64,000 nt of DNA. Origin: Halomonas almeriensis. Lineage in GTDB: Bacteria > Pseudomonadota > Gammaproteobacteria > Pseudomonadales > Halomonadaceae. The DNA lies in the NCBI RefSeq assembly GCF_030409235.1, contig NZ_JAUFPO010000006.1, forward strand, positions 248,001-312,000, given 5' to 3'. The notes beneath the pieces are model-generated. The model saw only the letters and a list, made by a program, of their open reading frames with translations, had not been told where the DNA came from and did no database searches. The position numbers and the translations under genes were made by a program. Of this stretch, positions 62,963 through 64,000 are shown piece by piece (the first letter of the stretch is position 1; every line of letters begins with the position of its first letter).

Positions 62963-64000
62963 ATGAGCTATCAGGTACTGGCCCGCAAGTGGCGGCCGCG
63001 CACCTTCCATGAACTGGTCGGGCAGGAGCATGTGCAACGTGCCCTGGTCAATGCGCTGGATCAGGGGCGGCTGCACCATGCTTATCTGTTCACCGGCACC
63101 CGTGGGGTGGGCAAGACCACCCTGGCGCGGATTCTGGCCAAGTGCCTGAACTGCACGGCGGGCGGGCCGGGCGACGAGGCGGTGACCTCGCAGCCGTGTG
63201 GCGAGTGCTCGAACTGTCAGGCCATCGACGAGGGTCGCTTCGTTGATCTGCTCGAGGTGGATGCGGCCTCGCGCACCAAGGTCGAGGATACCCGCGAGCT
63301 GCTCGACAACGTGCAGTACGCGCCGACCCAGGGGCGTTACAAGGTGTACCTCATCGACGAGGTGCACATGCTCTCCACCAGCAGTTTCAATGCGCTGCTC
63401 AAGACCCTGGAAGAGCCGCCGCCGCATGTGAAGTTCCTGCTGGCCACCACCGACCCGCAGAAGCTGCCGCCCACGGTGTTGTCGCGCTGCCTGCAGTTCA
63501 CCCTCAAGCATATGCCCCCCGAACGCATCGTCGGCCACCTTTCCATGGTGCTCGAGGCCGAAAGCGTGTCCTTCGAGGAGAGTGCCCTGTGGCTGCTGGG
63601 CAAGGCGGCGGAAGGTTCGATGCGCGATGCCATGAGCTTGACCGACCAGGCGATTGCCTTCGGTCAGGGCGAGGTGCATCACGCCGATGTGGCGGCCATG
63701 CTGGGTACTCTGGATCATCGCCATGTGCTGGCGCTGATCGAGGCGCTGGCCGAGGCGGATGCGGCCCGGCTGCTGGCCGAGGTCGCGGCACTGGCCGAAC
63801 AGGGCCCGGATTTTGCCGCCGTGCTGGATGACGTGACGGGCATTCTGCACCGGCTGGCGATTGCCCAGATGGTGCCGGATGCCGTGGACAACGGCCATGG
63901 CGATCGCGATGACCTGCTGGCGCTGGCGGCGCGCTTTACCGCCGAGGATATTCAGCTGTATTACCAGATCGGTGTGCAGGGGCGTGGCGACATGGGTCAT
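62963..64000 (+). CDS. dnaX: DNA polymerase III tau/gamma subunit (5' part)
   Basis: The first 346 codons of dnaX; the gene runs off the window. The start MSYQVLARKWRPRTFHELVG is diagnostic. Walker A is GTRGVGKT (45-52). The zinc module uses Cys64, Cys79, Cys82 and Cys85. Walker B is LIDEVHML, and sensor 1 (LLATTDPQKLP) and the arginine finger SRC (in LSRCLQF) follow. The product is the clamp-loader ATPase of the replicative polymerase. The C-terminal tau domains are beyond the window, so frameshifting to gamma cannot be checked. It marks the right border of the island, with its own upstream region intact. Confidence 0.97.
   Translation, partial: MSYQVLARKWRPRTFHELVGQEHVQRALVNALDQGRLHHAYLFTGTRGVGKTTLARILAKCLNCTAGGPGDEAVTSQPCGECSNCQAIDEGRFVDLLEVDAASRTKVEDTRELLDNVQYAPTQGRYKVYLIDEVHMLSTSSFNALLKTLEEPPPHVKFLLATTDPQKLPPTVLSRCLQFTLKHMPPERIVGHLSMVLEAESVSFEESALWLLGKAAEGSMRDAMSLTDQAIAFGQGEVHHADVAAMLGTLDHRHVLALIEALAEADAARLLAEVAALAEQGPDFAAVLDDVTGILHRLAIAQMVPDAVDNGHGDRDDLLALAARFTAEDIQLYYQIGVQGRGDMGH

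Overview
The window is a GC-rich gammaproteobacterial chromosome segment. The gene families and local arrangement (Zur-controlled zigA-folE2, elaB/yqjE/yqjK, umuDC, a dctPQM TRAP operon, 4.5S RNA and dnaX on one strand) fit Halomonadaceae best. That assignment is inference from style and gene content, not from a database search.

Positions 1-35,500 are mostly ordinary chromosome. In order they hold tRNA-Ser(GGA); two membrane proteins (DUF1206, YqaA); an SOS-controlled umuDC operon with a perfect LexA box; the ABC-F ATPase YbiT; a zinc-starvation operon (Zur box, COG0523 GTPase, FolE2); a TRAP transporter; an RND efflux pair whose permease is broken in a G7 tract; a flavoprotein; a CHAD protein; a 166-bp MITE-like element that supplies the stop codon of a parA gene; the ElaB/YqjE/YqjK stress operon; phospholipase A1; and the mechanosensitive channel MscK. 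A decayed lipoprotein gene, tlyA, an undescribed papain-like/ATP-grasp gene pair, 4.5S RNA, DUF533, an acetylpolyamine deacetylase, an SDR and a DCC-family protein follow.

Positions 35,619-62,650 form a defence island, almost all on the minus strand, lying between the 4.5S RNA side and dnaX. Reading in the direction of transcription it holds: a SNF2-type helicase (DrmD-like); an 854-residue protein with a PD-(D/E)XK nuclease core between two glycine-rich hydrophobic blocks; a 1690-residue Eco57I-type adenine methyltransferase (DrmMI/PglX-like); a PEGA lipoprotein; an AT-rich MORN/YwqK-like protein; and a complete Zorya type II set (zorA, zorB, zorE). A plus-strand cassette follows (pRiA4b-like protein, HigBA, a mazF remnant). 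The island ends with a 2201-residue DUF1998 helicase (DruE/DrmA-like), translationally coupled to a UvrD-type helicase that carries a RelE-like N-terminal domain.

The likely division of labour is three modules: helicase plus methylase plus a possible nuclease for self/non-self recognition; Zorya as an envelope-anchored motor with an HNH nuclease; and a two-helicase DruE/UvrD module. A palindrome about 100 bases upstream of the SNF2 gene is a candidate operator for the island. Whether the modules form one system or a stack of independent ones cannot be settled from the sequence. The window ends inside dnaX.
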